A DNA stretch of 64,000 nt from Typha latifolia (lineage: Eukaryota; Streptophyta; Magnoliopsida; Poales; Typhaceae), in contig CM034106.1 of NCBI GenBank assembly GCA_019914945.1, positions 9,548,001 through 9,612,000 of the forward strand, written 5' to 3'. Positions within the stretch are counted from its first letter, which is position 1. Every line of letters starts with the position of its first letter. The notes beneath the pieces were generated by a model. That model searched no databases. It worked only from the letters and a program-made list of their open reading frames with translations, and had not been told where the DNA came from. The position numbers and the translations under genes are program-made. Shown here in pieces: positions 45,801 to 58,030 of this stretch.

Positions 45801-48800
45801 ACTGTATCCTCCAGCCTTCCCATGTTGTCATCTACCAACTTTTCTTGAAGCCACACAATTACTAGCACATGTCTGAGATTCTTGTGCTGATAACTTGTGT
45901 TTCTTCTGAGATTTTTCACTCATGTCTTGGTTTACAATTTCAGGGAAAGCTTATTGAAATCCATTTCAGTGCTACTGGTAAAATTTGTGGTGCCATGATT
46001 CAAACATGTAAGTTCCTGCTCACTCTCTTTATTTTGCACTAAACATGCTTCATTTTGGACTAACTGTGACATTTGACCTCCTTGTTGGCTTGCTGTCAAC
46101 GGTAGTTCTACTTGAGAAGGTATTTAATACTTACCCTCTTTATGGGTATTTTTTATTGGAACAAAAGTAATTTCATCTTTTGTTATTTCAATTGCTCCAA
46201 TTTTTTCTTGTGCAGTCAAGAGTTGTACAATGTGCAGTTGGTGAACGGTCATATCATATTTTTTATCAGCTTTGCTCTGGTGCTCCTTCGTCTTTAAGAG
46301 GTATGAAACCTCCATTTATGTCATATATAATTTTTATCAGCTTAGCAGTTACCTTATTATCGTAGATAGCTTTTCTTTCTCTTTTATCTTGCTTTCAACT
46401 CTTTTATCTCCCTTTAACATTTAGGTAAGTCAACTATCTCTTGTTCTCAAACATAGGCACTGTTAGCTCAGTAGCTCTCTGATGCTTCTATATATTATTT
46501 TTCATATTCATTATTTTAGGAAGATATCATTGTGGAACTTATATGATCTTTTATTTTTTAGATGCCATATCTCTTCTGGACTTTGGAGATGTTCTTATAT
46601 TTTCTGCTTTGTACTGTTCTCTTGTTGTAACTTCTCATTTACCAGCTTAAATGCTGCTTTCTTTTTCCTGGAAATAGAGAAATTGAATTTGAGGCATGCA
46701 AATGAGTATAAGTATCTGAAGCAGAGCACTTGCTATTCAATTGCTGGTGTTGATGATTCTGAAATGTTTCGATCTGTACTGGTATGGCTCTAATTGCTTC
46801 CCAAGTTTGTCTCATACTTACACTTTATAATATCTTCAGTGTACACTACTGTCATGCTGACTAACTTCCATTGTTCCAGGAAGCTATGAATGTTGTTCAT
46901 ATCAGCAAAGAGGATCAAGAGAATGTATTTGCAATGCTTGGTGCAGTCCTATGGTTGGGAGAAATTTCATTTACTGTGATTGATAATGAAAACCATGTTG
47001 AAGTGGTTGCAGATGAAGGTAAAACCCTACAAGCAATCTCTTTTATGATACATCAATTTATTCTCATATTATTATACCCTCTTCAAGTTTTTTTCTTTTC
47101 CATATTTTCATTCAAAATAGATGTTGGCAAGTTGAGCAAGGTCCTTCTGTACTACCTAAACTTTGTACAGATTGTGTCCACCAATTCGACAAATATCGAT
47201 TTTATTTCTTATTGCTTGTCCATTATTAGAGCAGGCTTTCTTTTCAGTTGTGAGTGTCCTATGTTCTCCACAAGACTCTTAAAATTAGGTCAGTTTTCCA
47301 TTGTTTAATGATGGTAATGTTTCCTGATCCTTGACATTTTATTATTTGATTCAATAAAAATCTATTCATGCCATGAAATTTCAGGTCTCAACTTGTTCTG
47401 TTATGCATGTGAATTTGTTATAGTCTGTTAACTGAACCCTTTTATTTACTTCAGAGGCTCAGAGTACATGAGTCAATGTGATGTCACAAGTATGAGAATG
47501 CCACTTAGATATGGAGTCAATAGTTTATAGTTTCAGAGTGGAGAGGGACTCAGAAATTGGACATGCAGATGCATGCATTACCATACCAAGTCCATGTTTA
47601 TAATATAAAGGGTTGTCTGCAAACCAGCATATACTGATTTTCCAGTCATTTTGTTTTCTTTATGTATGTAGCACTTTAAATTTCCCACTTGCTGTAATTT
47701 GCCTTGATCATCGTCTTGCTTTTCTTCTCCAGATTTATAGTCTGCTCTTTTGTTAACTCAAATCTACATTTTTTTTAATCTTATCATTAACTTTATGCCA
47801 TATCATTTGTTAACCTTCTACTTTGGCTATCTTCTGTGGTGCATCTGTTGTTTCTATACTAAAGACAACTGGTAATGTTTCAGGTGCACTTACTGTCGCT
47901 AAACTTATTGGTTGTAGTTTTGACAATCTTAAATTAGCTCTATCAACTCGTAAAATGAGAGTTGGCAATGACAATATTGTCCAGAAACTTACTCTTTCAC
48001 AGGTTCGTGATGTTTCTCAATTAGAAGTAATATTTATTGAACCAGAAGGTATATTGGTTTCATTTTTCATCTTTGTTGAAGAGTGACTCAAAACTCACCA
48101 GCTTATTTTGCTTTTCATTATAGGCAACTGACACAAGAGATGCATTGGCTAAATCACTATATGCTAGCCTGTTTGAATGGCTCGTAGAACAGATCAACAA
48201 ATCACTTGCAGTAGGCAAGCGTCGCACTGGCAGATCTATTAGCATACTTGATATCTACGGCTTCGAATCTTTTGATGTACTCTTCTTCTCACGTGAATGT
48301 GCCTGTTGGAATTATTAGATAAATTCTCATAATGAATTCATGCTTTTGCAGAAGAACAGTTTTGAACAATTTTGCATTAATTATGCTAATGAAAGGCTGC
48401 AACAACACTTCAATCGCCACTTGTTTAAACTGGAACAAGAGGTAAGTTTGTGCAATCTTTTAGTAACTAGAAAGGGAGAAACAAATAAGGTAATGAAGAT
48501 TTATGTGATTTTGTCATGCTGTAGTTCAAATTTTATGGTTATATTTTTGATTTATTTAGCTTCTTGTGACATTTCTTATTAAGTTCCTTAGTGCCTCTGT
48601 TATTTTAAATCTTCTTCTATGGTAGTGAATGATAGTTTATGCAGAGAGATGATTATTATAACACGCTTCTTATGAAAACTTGTCTGAAAGGTTGCCTCTA
48701 CTTTCTTCTATTCTAGTTGTAGTTCTTTTTTCTTACCAAAACATTCAAATCTACCATAAGAATCATCAGTGATGGAGTTAATATCCTAATGAAGGATAGT

Positions 48801-49921
48801 TTAAGTATCTGGAATTTGCTTTAGAGCTCATTGGTGTTTAGAAACAGAAACTTAAGTTAATATTTGCCGTTAGAGCTTCATCTTTCCTATTTTTATGAAT
48901 TATGCACACTTGAAGGATGGTGTTGTTAGTCCAAAATGGTCTCTGAATTATCGAGTATTTAGTCATAGTAGAATCTATAACCTAATTTGTACGTGCCTTG
49001 ACTACCCGAAAAAACTAAAAGTATGTTTGATGTTCCTGCATCTCGGTTTGCTGTGTTATGCTCCTTAAATCAATTAATATGTATTCTCTCTAATCACATT
49101 CTTTTTCCTTATTCTTCTGATATTTGTCATGATATAGTTATCTCTTTACTTGTCATGCATAGCTCACTAGTTAACTTCTTTTCCACTTCTATCATTGTTT
49201 TCCTTTTCTATGTTTTGTAACTATTTTGTTGTTGATTTCTTATAGATAATCTTCTCATGTGTCTCTTAAAATCTTTTTTCGCCAAATGTTTTGATTCTGT
49301 AGTTTTGATCTCTTAAAAAATTACATACATACTATCCTTTCTGTCTACAGGAATATATTGAAGATGGCATAGACTGGGCAAAGGTTGATTTCGAGGACAA
49401 CCAAGATTGCCTAAATCTTTTTGAGAAAGTATGGAATAGTTTACTCGTTTTACTCTACCTACTGGTTCTTTTGTTTGCAGTTGATTGCCTATGCTTAGCT
49501 ACCAAAAGTATTGAATATTTGTGGAGGGGATGCTTTACTTAATATTATTTCCTTGGTATCCTGTATTGTTGTGTTAAAGCATATTTAAGCAGAGTTTTTT
49601 TTCTTTTTTTCCTTTACAGTTTACTTCCCCCGGACTTCACTTAGCAATGAAGTAATGACTTCTTTTCATCAATGGTGCCATCTAGTTTGTAATATTGTGA
49701 TGAATTAGTGTATTGTCCAATCAAAAGAGAGTGGACTAATGCACTTAGTTTTAGCAATTGCTCATCCGGCTCGTTGTGCTATTTAACATTACTTGTGGTT
49801 AGGGCTATCAAAAGAACTCACCAGCTCGCAAGGCTCGTAATTTTCTAGCTTGAAAAATTAATCGAGCTGAGCCGAGCTAGAGTCATCTCGCTCGCTCGAT
49901 TGGAGCTCGATTACCATAACA

Positions 49922-49952
<31 letters not shown>

Positions 49953-52900
49953 GCCATAGCCCTTAGATTGTCCAGCTTAGTCTTTAACACAATCTGCAAA
50001 ATATTTTATTCTTCCTCCATCACTATGCAAGTCACATTAGAAGTGACAACAAATTAGTGGCTTGCAAATAAAGCCACCATGTTCCTTTCCTTTTGTTTTG
50101 ATTTGAGCCACCACATCCCTTACAAGACGAGATATTCCTTCATCATGACAAGCCACCATGCTTCGCCATTGTTTTTGAAAACACTCCATCATCCTAAGTG
50201 ATTGCCCCTTCTGTCTCAACCGACATTGCCTTTCTTCAATCCCATCAGAGTCAACCTCGCCACCACCTCCCCCACTGATTCACTGGAGCAAGCAACTTTG
50301 CGTTCCCCTTCTTCTTTGCCAGTGTTGAGGGAGACGATAAGTCGGTGTCGAGGGAGACGCCATTGTCATGAAAGATGACGAGGAGGTCGCAATTGAGCTA
50401 TTGTGCTGAGCCTGCTTTATTCAGCTTGTCTCAAGCTCCAGCCAAGCTCAAGCTGAGAAAAAAATGCTATCGAGCTGAGCTGAGCTGAACTAGGCCCAAC
50501 TCACTCAAGTTCAGCTCGTTTACACTACTTGTGGTGGCAAGCTCAAAATTAAGTTTCTCTTTTAGCACGTTAGTACAGAATTGTGGATGCCCAAAGTCGT
50601 ATAAATATTATAGGTTTTTACAGTGAAATAGCATAACTTGAAGGCCTTTCTTCCTTCATTATCATGATATATTAATTGGAAAATCTGATATTGTTACCCA
50701 CTTTGATCTATTCATAGTAAACTTGTTACATTTCTAGTTAGAGTGGGTGAATCATTAAAGCAAGATGAAATTTTATATATTTGTGAAATTTTTATTACAT
50801 TTCTGCTGCTGAGATCTATAGATGTCAATATGCAAGAAAAGGATAATTATCTTATATTCATTAGATGCAGTATATTATTGACACAACTTTTTCTTTGTTA
50901 CACTATGCAGAAGCCTTTGGGGTTGTTGTCTCTTTTAGATGAGGAGTCCACTTTCCCTAATGGTACAGATCTCACTTTTGCGAACAAACTTAAACAGCAC
51001 CTTGATTTTAATTCTTGCTTTAGAGGAGAAAGAGGCAAAGCTTTCACTGTTCGTCACTATGCGGGGGAGGTTTGCCTTATGTCCTATATGACTCATACAA
51101 CATTTATCTTTGCTTATTAATCCAATGTAATTGAAAATTAAACTCCAAAATTAGGTGGCCTATGACACTTCGGGATTTCTAGAGAAGAATAGGGATCTAT
51201 TGCACATGGATTCTATTCAACTCCTTGCTTCAAGCAAATGCATTCTTCCTCAATTATTTGCATCCAAGATGCTTGCACAATCTGATAATTTGTCATCAAA
51301 TCCATATAGATCAAGTGGAGCAGATTCCCAAAAGCTAAGTGTGGCGATGAAGTTTAAGGTAAATCTTTGGCAATTTTTTCTCTGCTCAACTTTGATTGCT
51401 CATATGATGCTGTATGGATTTGATTGCTTTTATTTACTTTGTCTCAGTGAAGAGTAGAAGTGCTACGATTTTTATTTTTTGTTTTGGTGTTGTACAATCT
51501 CCCTGCATCTCTTGTAGCTGGAATATTATTGGATTTGGCTTCTATCAGTTGATTGTATCTAAACCCAGTCTGCATCAAGATGTCCCAAATGTATCTCAGG
51601 ACAGTCTATAACATAAGCAATGTCGATTAACTTTTACTTGCGATCTCTAGGGGCAACTATTCCAATTGATGCAAAGACTCGAGAGTACAACACCCCATTT
51701 TATACGATGCATTAAGCCAAACAATTCACAACGTCCAGCAATTTATGAACAAGGACTGGTACTTCAACAACTTAGGTGTTGTGGTGTTCTTGAAGTAGTC
51801 CGAATCTCAAGATCTGGGTATCCTACGAGAATGTCTCACCAAAAGTTTGCCAGACGGTAAGTGACTTTTGTGCTTTTCCAGATCATTTATGCAATCTTAT
51901 CCATTTCAGAAGGTATAAATGCTCTATCTCATACCAGGTATGGCTTTCTTCTTCTTGAGAACGTTGCATCTCAAGACCCACTTAGTGTTTCAGTTGCAAT
52001 TCTTCAGCAATTCAACATTTTGCCTGAGATGTACCAAGTTGGATACACAAAGTTGTTCTTCCGAACTGGTCAGGTGAGATAACTACTGTTGGTTGTCAAC
52101 TGACAAAGATTGATTCACATTATCGACTGCCCTGACTTGTTAGTTTGGTAATGTAGAGTGCACCAAGTAATATATGATTGTTTGCTACATGTCTTTACTA
52201 TGATCCATAACATAATACTCCCCAATAAATGCATCCATTTGAGGACTTGCATCAGCTTTAGGTACCACAATTTCTTTTTTTTGTTTTGTTTTGTTTTGTG
52301 AGAGTATGATTTGTTTGATCCCTTGGAAAAGGATTAGTACATCTTTAGCTGAGTTTTACTTGATCACGTGAGAGTATTGAGTCAAAATTTTCTTTTGTTG
52401 GTGTCATCATGGACTCTTGAAAATAAAGATTGGCGCACTGGAAGATACAAGAAATCGCACACTGCATGGTATTTTAAGGGTCCAGAGCTGCTTCAGAGGC
52501 TATCAAGCCCGTCATCATGTGAGGGAGCGGGCAAGAGCAATTGTTACATTGCAATCATGTATATCTTCTAATCTTCAAAATATTGGAATTAGATTTTCGA
52601 AATTATTTCTTTTTCTGATTTAAGGTTTGTTTCTTTATTTATTTCAATCTCTGATTTGAGCTTTTTATAAATTTTTGCAGTTGTTAGGGGTGAGAGGTCA
52701 AGACAAGTATATTTGGGCTTGCTGCAGAGTCACAGAGCTGCAATCATTTTGCAGAGAAATATTAAAGGAGGGGCTGCTAGGAAGAACTTTGTAGATATTC
52801 GTAATGCTTCGGTGGTAATACAGTCAGGTAAGAATCTCTTTTTTCTTAATGTCTTTTGGTAGACATGATGCAGTTGGATTTGCTCTAATGATTCTTCAGT

Positions 52901-54822
52901 TATATTATACAGTTATCCGTGGTTGGCTCGTTAGAAGGTGTTCTGGAAATATAGCCCTGCTGCACAACATAAGAGGACTAGAAGACAAGAAGGTAATGTA
53001 TTTTTTTAATAAGTCAACTTGTTTTCCCTTGCAACATGCATTGATGCATAAGAAAGATGCATCTCACAATCTAATATAAATCATTCTACATGTTCAACTT
53101 CCTACATCATAGGATTTGCTGCAAAAGTTCTTACTTGGAAATTGATTTCATAGGCTAAATTTGAAGATATTAATATAGATCTTCATTATGCAACATTAGC
53201 ATATAGATTGTTTATTAATTAAATTTTTTATCAATTCCTTAATTTTTTTAGCTTTTTACTTCAATTTTCAGCTCCTAGATAAAATAGTTTTGCCAACTAA
53301 GGTTTCTCTTTCTGGTAGGAAGCTAGAATACTCTGTTTTTCTCCATTCTTGCTATTCTAATAAAATACTTTAAGACTGTTGCAAACAGTTCCTTTTTAAT
53401 GTTAGTACAACCACACCTATAAAACTGGATTCTGAGAAAGATTTAAATACATTCATTTGCAATTTAACACAATTTTGATATTTCTTAATGTCAACTCTGT
53501 ATTTTGTCTCCTTTTATGTGGGTGCAGGTGCCTTGTACAAGTATCATTCAGATACTTGGACTTCTGATGATGAAAATCTTTCCTTCATGCATCTAAAATG
53601 AAATAAAAACCTAATTATATATCATTATAAGACAGGTGCCTTGTACAAGTATTATTCAGATACAAGTATTTTAAGACAGGTGTTTTGTACAGGTGCCTCG
53701 TACAAGTATCATTCAGATACTTGGACTTCTGATGATGAAAATCTTTCCTTCATGCATCGAAAATGAAGTAAAAACCTAATTATATATCATTATAAGACAG
53801 GCTTTAACCATTAGTTTTGATGACATGCTACTGTAACCATCTTATTATTGGACTTACATAGTCATATCTGCAAAAATTGCTGTATCCTCTTAGGACAATT
53901 TTAATCCTCCTTGCACTTATTATTTGGATATAAATATTAGTTGAATGTGATACATAGAAGCAATTATGCATCATCGATGTTCTGGTTTTTCATTTATTTA
54001 CTTTGTGAAATATTTAGAAAAATTCAAGCAGATGCCACTGAGTAGGAGCTGGTTCAGCCTTGGAGCTTTATGTCTTTTGAACTGACCTTTTCTTTGTTGA
54101 TTATGTGCATGGAGTAAATCGCTGAAGCTATTTTTAATTTTGTTCAGGGGTCTGAATCTGATCAGATACTGGTTAAGGCATCTGTCTTGGCAGAGCTACA
54201 AAGGAGAATTTTGAAGGCTGAGGCTGCTCTTAGAGAGAAGGAAGAAGAGAATGACATACTCCATCAGAAACTCCAGCAATATGACAACCGGTGGTTAGAA
54301 TACGAGCAAAAGATGAGATCTATGGAAGAAGTGTGGCAAAAGCAGATGAGATCTTTGCAGTCCAGCCTTTCTATCGCAAAGAAAAGCCTTGCTATGGATG
54401 ATGCTGAGCGAATATCAGATGCATCGGTGGAGCAAAGCTGGGACAGTAACACAAACCATGTCGCAACCAGGAGACGTGAGGACAGTGGGACACATTTGGG
54501 GTCACGGGTCCTTGACCGTGAAATGAGTGCAGGCCTCAGTGTTATCAGCCGCTTGGCTGAAGAATTCGAGCAACGGAGTCAAGTTTTTGTTGATGACACA
54601 AAGTTCCTGGTGGAGGTGAAGTCTGGGCAGGCAGAAGCTAGCCTCAATCCAGAAAGAGAACTGAGGCGGCTAAAACAGAACTTTGAATCATGGAAGAAGG
54701 ATTTTAACCTTCGCCTACGTGAGACTAAGGTTATTTTAAACAAGCTGGGAACTGATGAAGCAAATTCCGATAAGGTAAAGAGAAAATGGTGGGGAAGGTT
54801 GAACAGCTCAAAGATCATTTGA
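42814..54822 (+). CDS. Class VIII myosin (ATM1/ATM2-like), 23 coding exons, 1173 aa
   Basis: Actin motor of the plant class linked to plasmodesmata, endocytosis and the cell plate. Coding exons: 42814-43161, 44682-44783, 44867-45010, 45108-45258, 45360-45387, 45624-45789, 45944-46007, 46106-46119, 46216-46300, 46678-46781, 46880-47018, 47884-48002, 48124-48276, 48352-48441, 49351-49428, 50911-51069, 51155-51358, 51651-51856, 51938-52073, 52429-52558, 52681-52827, 52913-52992, 54148-54822. All have GT-AG borders and join in phase. Residues 1-116 are a class-VIII-type acidic extension. An SH3-like [17 protein letters not shown] follows. The P-loop GESGAGKT is at about 259, switch I NDNSSRF at 307 and switch [10 protein letters not shown] at 531. 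The SH helix region [11 protein letters not shown] is in exon 18. About three IQ motifs lie in exons 20-22, a coiled coil ([20 protein letters not shown]) in exon 23, and a basic end [12 protein letters not shown]. The length matches ATM1. No defect is seen. Confidence 0.96.
49800..50527. mobile_element. Non-autonomous hAT element in myosin intron 15, 728 bp
   Basis: It starts TAGGGCTATCAAAAGAACTC and ends with the complement of TAGTGTAAACGAGCTGAAC. Perfect 8-bp duplications CTTGTGGT flank it (49792-49799 and 50528-50535). Subterminal GAGCTGAGC/GCTCGGCTC-type motifs line both ends. An AT repeat lies at 49926-49952. The centre (about 49960-50400) holds non-repeated sequence that may be captured DNA. 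It lies 371 bases after exon 15 and 383 bases before exon 16, so splicing need not be affected. Confidence 0.9.
53526..53801. repeat. Tandem duplication in the last myosin intron
   Basis: A block of about 110 bp starting AGGTGCCTTGTACAAG at 53526 recurs at 53691 with few changes and ends in ATAAGACAGG both times. Between them are partial third copies of AAGACAGGTG-TTGTACA. The period is about 165 bp. Confidence 0.93.
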
Positions 54823-56061
54823 AACATTTCTTTTATCTTCCATCTCATTATAAGCCAAGCATCGTATATTTGAGAATCTCCATAATACAAAATCCAGTTT
54901 CCTTCTCAGCGTTTGTAAATGATGAAGGAACAAACCAGTTTCCGGCACTGGTTTTGTGAATGATGGAAGACCAACTGTAGAGGTTTTCCATGCCCCTTGC
55001 TATAGGTGACCCCAACAACACGATTGTATGTAATTACTTGGAGTTGAATTGGCTTAATGGCAAGTAGGTTTCTTGCAAATTAAGAGCTGTCATACAATAT
55101 TTCTTCATATCTAGATCGATAAGTGATTATATGAATGACTTTTTCTTGAGCAGCAGGTGGTTCAATAATTTTGGTAAAACCAGGTTCTTCTGCCCTTATA
55201 CATCCATAAATTGTGGCATCTGTGTAAATTAATGGACTTGTTTACCCTGTTAGTCTTATTTTCTTCGTGTTGATAGATTATTTGGACATTTTTATTTTTC
55301 CCTTAGTGGCAAATTTTTTCAAAATCAAATTTATATTTAAACCCCGTAACAGTCACGATATGAACTCAAATGAATCTCATTTTCGCAAAGGGGAGAAAGA
55401 TCAATCAGAAAATCGGCAGGGGTAACTGGGTAAGGTTCTTGAATTGCATAACTATCTTTAATATTTAATTATTCTATTTTATATTCTAATGATATTTTAG
55501 TAAAATTTTTAAAATGTTTAGTTTATGATGTATATGTTGTTTTTAATTTTTTTTTGTGCATATATACCCTTGAAATGTTTATTTATTTATTTGTATGTCT
55601 AACTAGAGTTCATATTTACATGTATATCTCTCAAAATGCAAAACATTCAGTTTTAAATTTCTTATTTTTTGCATGAATACTACTTGAAATAAACTACCAT
55701 TAAAATTTAAATATATAAAGACAAAAATATATTTACTTTTGTTTTTAAGTATTTCTTTTAGCTAATAGTATTTTTATCCTTTTATATTAAATAACTTAAC
55801 TTATTTTTTTCACAAAAATAACTTAATATGAAAATAACCATGAGAGTATTTATATAAATAATACTTGTTTTGAGGGATATACGTACAATATAGATATTTT
55901 TTAAAAATTATTTAAATCTATTTATATATTATTAAAATATTTTTAGAAAATCAGCAATCAGACCGGGTGAACCGCCGGTTGAATCAATAACCCACAATAC
56001 ATAATTACTAGTCATATCAGATACACTTGTTATCTCCTATTTTTCTCCTCTATAAAGGCAG
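54823..56061. other. 3' flank of the myosin gene and intergenic DNA
   Basis: The first ~350 bases probably hold the myosin 3' UTR. The rest is A/T-rich, with text such as ATATACCCTTGAAATG that recalls 23930-24130, perhaps a dispersed repeat. No gene is seen. Confidence 0.4.
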
Positions 56062-56214
56062 CCCCGCACAATGCGGGGTGTTACCTCGCACACCTTGCGA
56101 GGTATTACCCCGCACATCCGAGTGTGGGGTTATAACTTCGTACACCCATGCAGTGCAAGATATTATCTCGCATACTTGAGTACAGGGTTATAACCTGCAT
56201 ACCCGCATAATATG
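56062..56214. repeat. Array of six degenerate tandem palindromes
   Basis: Six consecutive units of 22-31 bp each hold an inverted repeat: CCCCGCACAATGCGGGG, CCTCGCACACCTTGCGAGG, then CCCCGCACATCCGAGTGTGG(GG), and three weaker ones from 56136, 56167 and 56193. A/T spacers (TGTTA, TATTA, TTATAA, TATTA, TTATAA) alternate between them. The first three can fold into clean stems, and decay increases to the right. The surroundings are A/T-rich. No transposon ends or protein frame are seen. Confidence 0.85.
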
Positions 56215-56935
56215 GGAAAATTTTGAAGATATCATTCTCGCCGGCTCAAGGGTATTTTCATCATTTAGTTTAAAACATTACTGATTTTTAATACTTTCAT
56301 ATTAACTTTATATTACATTAAATGTAATTATTACTCGTTATACTAGTATTGAACTAAACATTATAATAGCTTATACCGGTATTAATTTCCTTCTTTTAGT
56401 ATTAAAAATTAGAATAGGTATACTTATTCCAATCTTAGTTACTTTTATTTAACCAAATGTTATATGAAAATTATAGGAAAAAAAAGTTGAAATTATAAAC
56501 ATCTCAAAAATGAAGCGTTGATCATAGAATTACTAAAATATAGAACGTTATTTGAAAATTTTCTAAAATTATAATTGCGGTTCTTCCTACTACTGCAACA
56601 AGATTATTTCTGAACCTATTTAGTGCCATAATGGAGCCAAGTAATTCTCTGAACCACGTGAGCCTTAATTGCTATTTTTTTTAATTATTCGCCGATCCAC
56701 CGCCACCTACTTCTTTTTCATTTATTTATTGTCCCGAGTCAAGCTCTAATTTATAGTCTAAATAAATTAATCATATCAAAGAAAAGTACAACGAACCAAA
56801 ATTAACGGCGGGGACGAGAAAGGCTTATTTCTCAAAATAAATAAATAAATAAATAAATCCCCCCACGACACTTAATTAATAAATTGTTGATTAACTTTTG
56901 TGTTTAATATGCTCTCAATGATATATAAGCACCAC
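56215..56935. other. Intergenic, no gene recognised
   Basis: A/T-rich, with an AAAT repeat near 56838-56858. Confidence 0.4.
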
Positions 56936-57969
56936 GAGCAACTCCAACCGGGCTCCAAATTCTAAATTTGGAGCTCGGTTGAGCTTCAATTGGGCTCTAA
57001 AGCTAGCTCCAAATTTGGAGGCCTACTATAAAAATAGAGCTAACTCTTTTTGTCATTTTAGCATTTTAAAAATATCAAAATTGCCCAATAATTATTACAT
57101 TCAATAATTTTAATTTTATTTGTATTTTTTATTAAATAATTTAGTTAGTTAAACTGAGTATATAATTAGTTTTACTAATCAGTTTTTACTAATCAGTTTT
57201 TAACAAAAATAATACCATTGGAAATGTCTCATCAAGACCTTTAAAATGAGTATAATATTAAATTATTTTTGAGTTAATTTAAATTTAAATTTTTTATTAT
57301 TTATAAAAATGAGTCTAATAAATTATGTGTCCTAAAATATAATTACTCAAAATTATTCTCAATGTAAATATTAAATATTAAAATTAAAAATCTGGATGAA
57401 CGTGCTTTCTTTCAAAGAAAAAGACAGAAAATTTGTAGAAGAAGCAATATTCATTTTCAAGTCGAAGGTTTATCGCAAGAAGGTAGATACAGTCAAGAAA
57501 AGAGAAGATGGCTACGGAACCGGAACCGGTGACTATGGAGATAACTTACCAGAATATTAAATATCTATTATTTTTATTATGTTTGGTTAATTTCTGCTTA
57601 TTTTATATAATGTAATTTTGATATTTTTAGTTAATAATATGTAATGTTGATTTTGATGTTTATTTCGTGTAATGTAATTTTGATGTGTTTAATTAAAAAG
57701 TTAGTCATTTAAAATTACTTTTGAAAATATTAAATATTAGTCTTATTTTAAAGATCCCGATAAGAGTTTTCTAACCACATATTTTTTATTAAAAAATAAT
57801 AACACTAAGATTCCCTATTAAATAATTTAAAATAACTAATATAATAATATATATTATATTATTATTTTAATATATATGGAGCCCGGTGCTTTGGAGTGCA
57901 CTTGGCTCTTGTTCTAGTTTTGGTTCCATATTCGGGCTCCAAATATACGGAGACAGAGTCGGAGATGCT
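56936..57969. mobile_element. Putative non-autonomous DNA transposon with AGCA(A/T)CTCC ends
   Basis: The left end GAGCAACTCCAACCGGGCTC faces a right end whose complement is AGCATCTCCGACTCTGTCTC. GGGCTCCAAAT words lie inward on both sides. Ends of this GAGCATCTCC type are common in plant Harbinger- or Mutator-like elements. No clean target duplication was found, so the superfamily is open. A small frame at 57396-57560 lies inside. Confidence 0.5.
57396..57560 (+). other. Small open frame inside the transposon candidate (54 aa)
   Basis: An ATG-started frame, charged and soluble, with FKEKDRKFVEEAIFIFKSKV and a Gly/Thr/Tyr-rich end (GYGTGTGDYGDNLPEY). It stands out from the A/T-rich chance frames around it. 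It could be a remnant of the element's own protein or of a captured exon. No family is recognised. Confidence 0.25.
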
Positions 57970-58030
57970 AGCGCTAATAAGTCTCTTCCTAAAAAGATAC
58001 TAAATGAATTTGATTGGGTCCGCATCTATC

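Noticed and set aside
56062..56214. Reading the palindrome array as a CRISPR array
   Set aside because: Units are degenerate, spacers are only 4-6 bases, and the context is a plant nuclear genome.
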